Below are positions 6,419-7,696 of a stretch of DNA of 7,696 nt, piece after piece. Numbering within the stretch: position 1 is the stretch's first letter; each line of letters opens with the position of its first letter. Origin of the DNA: an uncultured Lutibacter sp. (GTDB lineage Bacteria > Bacteroidota > Bacteroidia > Flavobacteriales > Flavobacteriaceae); assembly GCA_913061425.1 (NCBI GenBank), contig CAJXUO010000059.1:1-7696 (forward strand), written 5' to 3'. The notes beneath the pieces are model-generated. The model searched no databases. It saw only the letters and a program-made list of their open reading frames with translations, and was not told the DNA's origin. The translations under genes and the position numbers were made by a program.

Positions 6419-7627
6419 ATGAGATTACATAAAAACTTGTGTTTTACAGCGATAGATTCATTAAATATGATATTTAATGATGGTGAATATGCTGGCAAAG
6501 TAGTAGAGAAGGCGCTAAAGCGTGATAAACGTTGGGGAGCAAGAGATAGGAAGTTTGTTGCAGAAACTATTTATGACATTGTAAGATGGAAACGTTTGTA
6601 CAACGAAATTGCTGTAACTAAAGACCATTATTCTCGTGAAAATTTATGGAAAATGTTTGCTGTTTGGGCAACATTAAAAGGGATTGAACTTCCAGATTGG
6701 AAATACTTTGAAAATACTCCTGTAAGGCGTATTAAAGGAAGGTTTGATGAACAACAAGATATTAGAAAAATAAAAGAATCTATTCCAGATTGGATGGATG
6801 AAATGGCTGTTAAAGAAATTGGTGAGAAAGTTTGGGCAACAGAGATTGCTTCAATGAACCAAAAAGCCGAAGTAATATTAAGAGTCAATACCTTAAAAAT
6901 TGATATTTCAACGCTACAAAAATTCCTAAAGAAAGAAGAAGTAGATACTGAAACTGTTAGAGATCATCCAACAGCCTTAAGATTGGTAGAGCGTAAAAAC
7001 GTATTTTTAACTGAAGCGTTTAAAAGAGGGTATTTTGAAGTACAAGATGCTTCTTCTCAATTAGTTTCACCTTTCTTGGAAGTAAAACCTGGAATGAGAG
7101 TTATTGATACGTGTGCTGGTGCAGGAGGGAAAACCTTACATCTAGCGGCAATGATGGAAAATAAAGGGCAAATTATCGCCTTAGATATTTATGCAGGTAA
7201 ATTAGCACAGTTAAAAAAACGTGCTAAACGTGCTGGAGCACATAATATTGAAATGAGAACTATTGAGAGCACTAAAGTTATTAAGAAATTAAAAGAATCT
7301 GCAGATGCCGTTCTAATTGACGCGCCATGTAGCGGAATTGGAGTTCTAAAAAGAAATCCAGATTCAAAATGGAAGTTACAGCCTGAGTTTATAGAAAATA
7401 TAAAAAAGACACAAGCAGAAATTTTAGATACATATTCTCAAATGGTTAAAGTTGGTGGGAAAATGGTGTATGCAACTTGTTCTATATTACCTTCAGAAAA
7501 TCAAACCCAAGTTAAAAAGTTTTTAGAATCGCATAAAGAGTTTATTTTTGTAAAAGACAAAAAAGTGTCTCCTTCAAAATCTGGATTTGACGGATTTTAT
7601 ATGGCTTTATTAGAAAGAACTAGTTAA
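6419..7627 (+). CDS. RsmB/NOP-family RNA (cytosine-5)-methyltransferase
   Basis: SAM-dependent enzyme that methylates C5 of a cytosine in RNA; the best-known relative, E. coli RsmB, acts on C967 of 16S rRNA. Residues 1 to about 130 resemble the NusB-like RNA-binding domain (GARDRKFVAETIYDIVRWKRLYN, starting at 40). The pre-catalytic region includes LRVNTLK (154-160) and GYFEVQDASSQL (204-215). The catalytic domain has SAM motif I DTCAGAGGKT (230-239), ALDIYAGKL (254-262), motif IV DAPCSGIGVLKRNPDSKW (301-318) with Cys 304, and motif VI YATCSILPSENQ (351-362) with Cys 354. In the RsmB/NOP family the motif VI Cys is the nucleophile and the motif IV Cys helps release the product; both are present. 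It ends with the family-typical GFDGFYMALLER. At 402 residues it is slightly shorter than E. coli RsmB. The exact target cytosine is not readable from sequence. It is transcribed away from recG. Confidence 0.94.
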   Translation: MRLHKNLCFTAIDSLNMIFNDGEYAGKVVEKALKRDKRWGARDRKFVAETIYDIVRWKRLYNEIAVTKDHYSRENLWKMFAVWATLKGIELPDWKYFENTPVRRIKGRFDEQQDIRKIKESIPDWMDEMAVKEIGEKVWATEIASMNQKAEVILRVNTLKIDISTLQKFLKKEEVDTETVRDHPTALRLVERKNVFLTEAFKRGYFEVQDASSQLVSPFLEVKPGMRVIDTCAGAGGKTLHLAAMMENKGQIIALDIYAGKLAQLKKRAKRAGAHNIEMRTIESTKVIKKLKESADAVLIDAPCSGIGVLKRNPDSKWKLQPEFIENIKKTQAEILDTYSQMVKVGGKMVYATCSILPSENQTQVKKFLESHKEFIFVKDKKVSPSKSGFDGFYMALLERTS

Positions 7628-7640
7628 TTTAAAAAATTAA
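7624..7640 (+). repeat. AT-only inverted repeat at methyltransferase stop
   Basis: TTAATTT and AAATTAA form a perfect 7-bp stem with a three-A loop, followed by TTTT. The repeat covers the methyltransferase stop codon and ends four bases before the next start codon. It could be a very weak terminator, but with no GC pair at all it may simply reflect base composition. Confidence 0.25.
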
Positions 7641-7644
7641 TTTT

Positions 7645-7671
7645 ATGAAAAAATATCACTTAATACTTTCC
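7645..7671 (+). CDS. start of an unidentified gene, probably exported (3' partial)
   Basis: ATG at 7645, 17 bases after the methyltransferase stop, opens a frame reading MKKYHLILS before genomic sequence ends at 7671. Two lysines followed by a hydrophobic run look like the beginning of a signal peptide or lipoprotein leader. An A-rich stretch precedes the start, as is common in Flavobacteriia. The frame continues into adapter as LSLIHI and a stop, which is an artefact. Nine codons are too few to identify a product. Confidence 0.5.
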
Positions 7672-7696
7672 CTGTCTCTTATACACATCTGACGCT
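7672..7696. other. Nextera/Tn5 adapter remnant (non-genomic)
   Basis: Bases 7672-7690 are the reverse complement of the Tn5 mosaic end (CTGTCTCTTATACACATCT). The last six bases (GACGCT) match the reverse complement of the Nextera read-1 adapter. Genomic sequence therefore stops at 7671. Confidence 0.97.

Noticed and set aside
6628..6888. Minus-strand ORF of 86 codons inside the methyltransferase gene
   Set aside because: Overlaps the conserved NusB-like region of the real gene and is a shadow frame.

Overview
This window is a 7.6 kb fragment of an AT-rich bacterial chromosome, most likely from the Flavobacteriia (Bacteroidota). Three things point there: a C-terminal type IX secretion (T9SS) sorting domain on the first protein, Bacteroidota-type -7 promoter elements (TAnnTTTG, at 891, 1946 and 6391), and gene starts with no Shine-Dalgarno motif. 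No genus can be named from the sequence alone. Both extreme ends (1-25 and 7672-7696) are not genomic. They are Nextera/Tn5 library adapter sequence, each a 19-bp mosaic end plus 6 adapter bases, so the biological sequence runs from 26 to 7671.

Layout. 26-730 (+) is the 3' part of an exported alpha/beta hydrolase of the PETase/cutinase type, with its whole catalytic triad and a T9SS sorting domain but without its N-terminus. 731-991 is an intergenic stretch with small palindromes and a promoter candidate. 992-1936 (+) is a tRNA-dihydrouridine synthase family enzyme. After a 43-bp gap holding a promoter-like element, 1980-4160 (+) encodes a large radical SAM protein with a B12-binding-like N-terminal domain and an unusual CX4CX2C cluster motif. 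It converges with recG (4237-6342, -). recG diverges from an RsmB/NOP-family RNA m5C methyltransferase (6419-7627, +). The first nine codons of a further gene, probably exported, follow at 7645-7671.

The genes do not form one obvious pathway. Two are RNA-modification enzymes (Dus and the RsmB-like methyltransferase), one is a housekeeping DNA repair helicase, one is a radical SAM enzyme of unknown substrate, and one is a secreted esterase. I see no mobile element, CRISPR array, tRNA or rRNA, and nothing that amounts to a new multi-gene system. The points most worth following up are the truncated PETase-like secreted hydrolase, the radical SAM protein with its atypical cluster motif, and the adapter contamination, which creates false protein ends on both edges.
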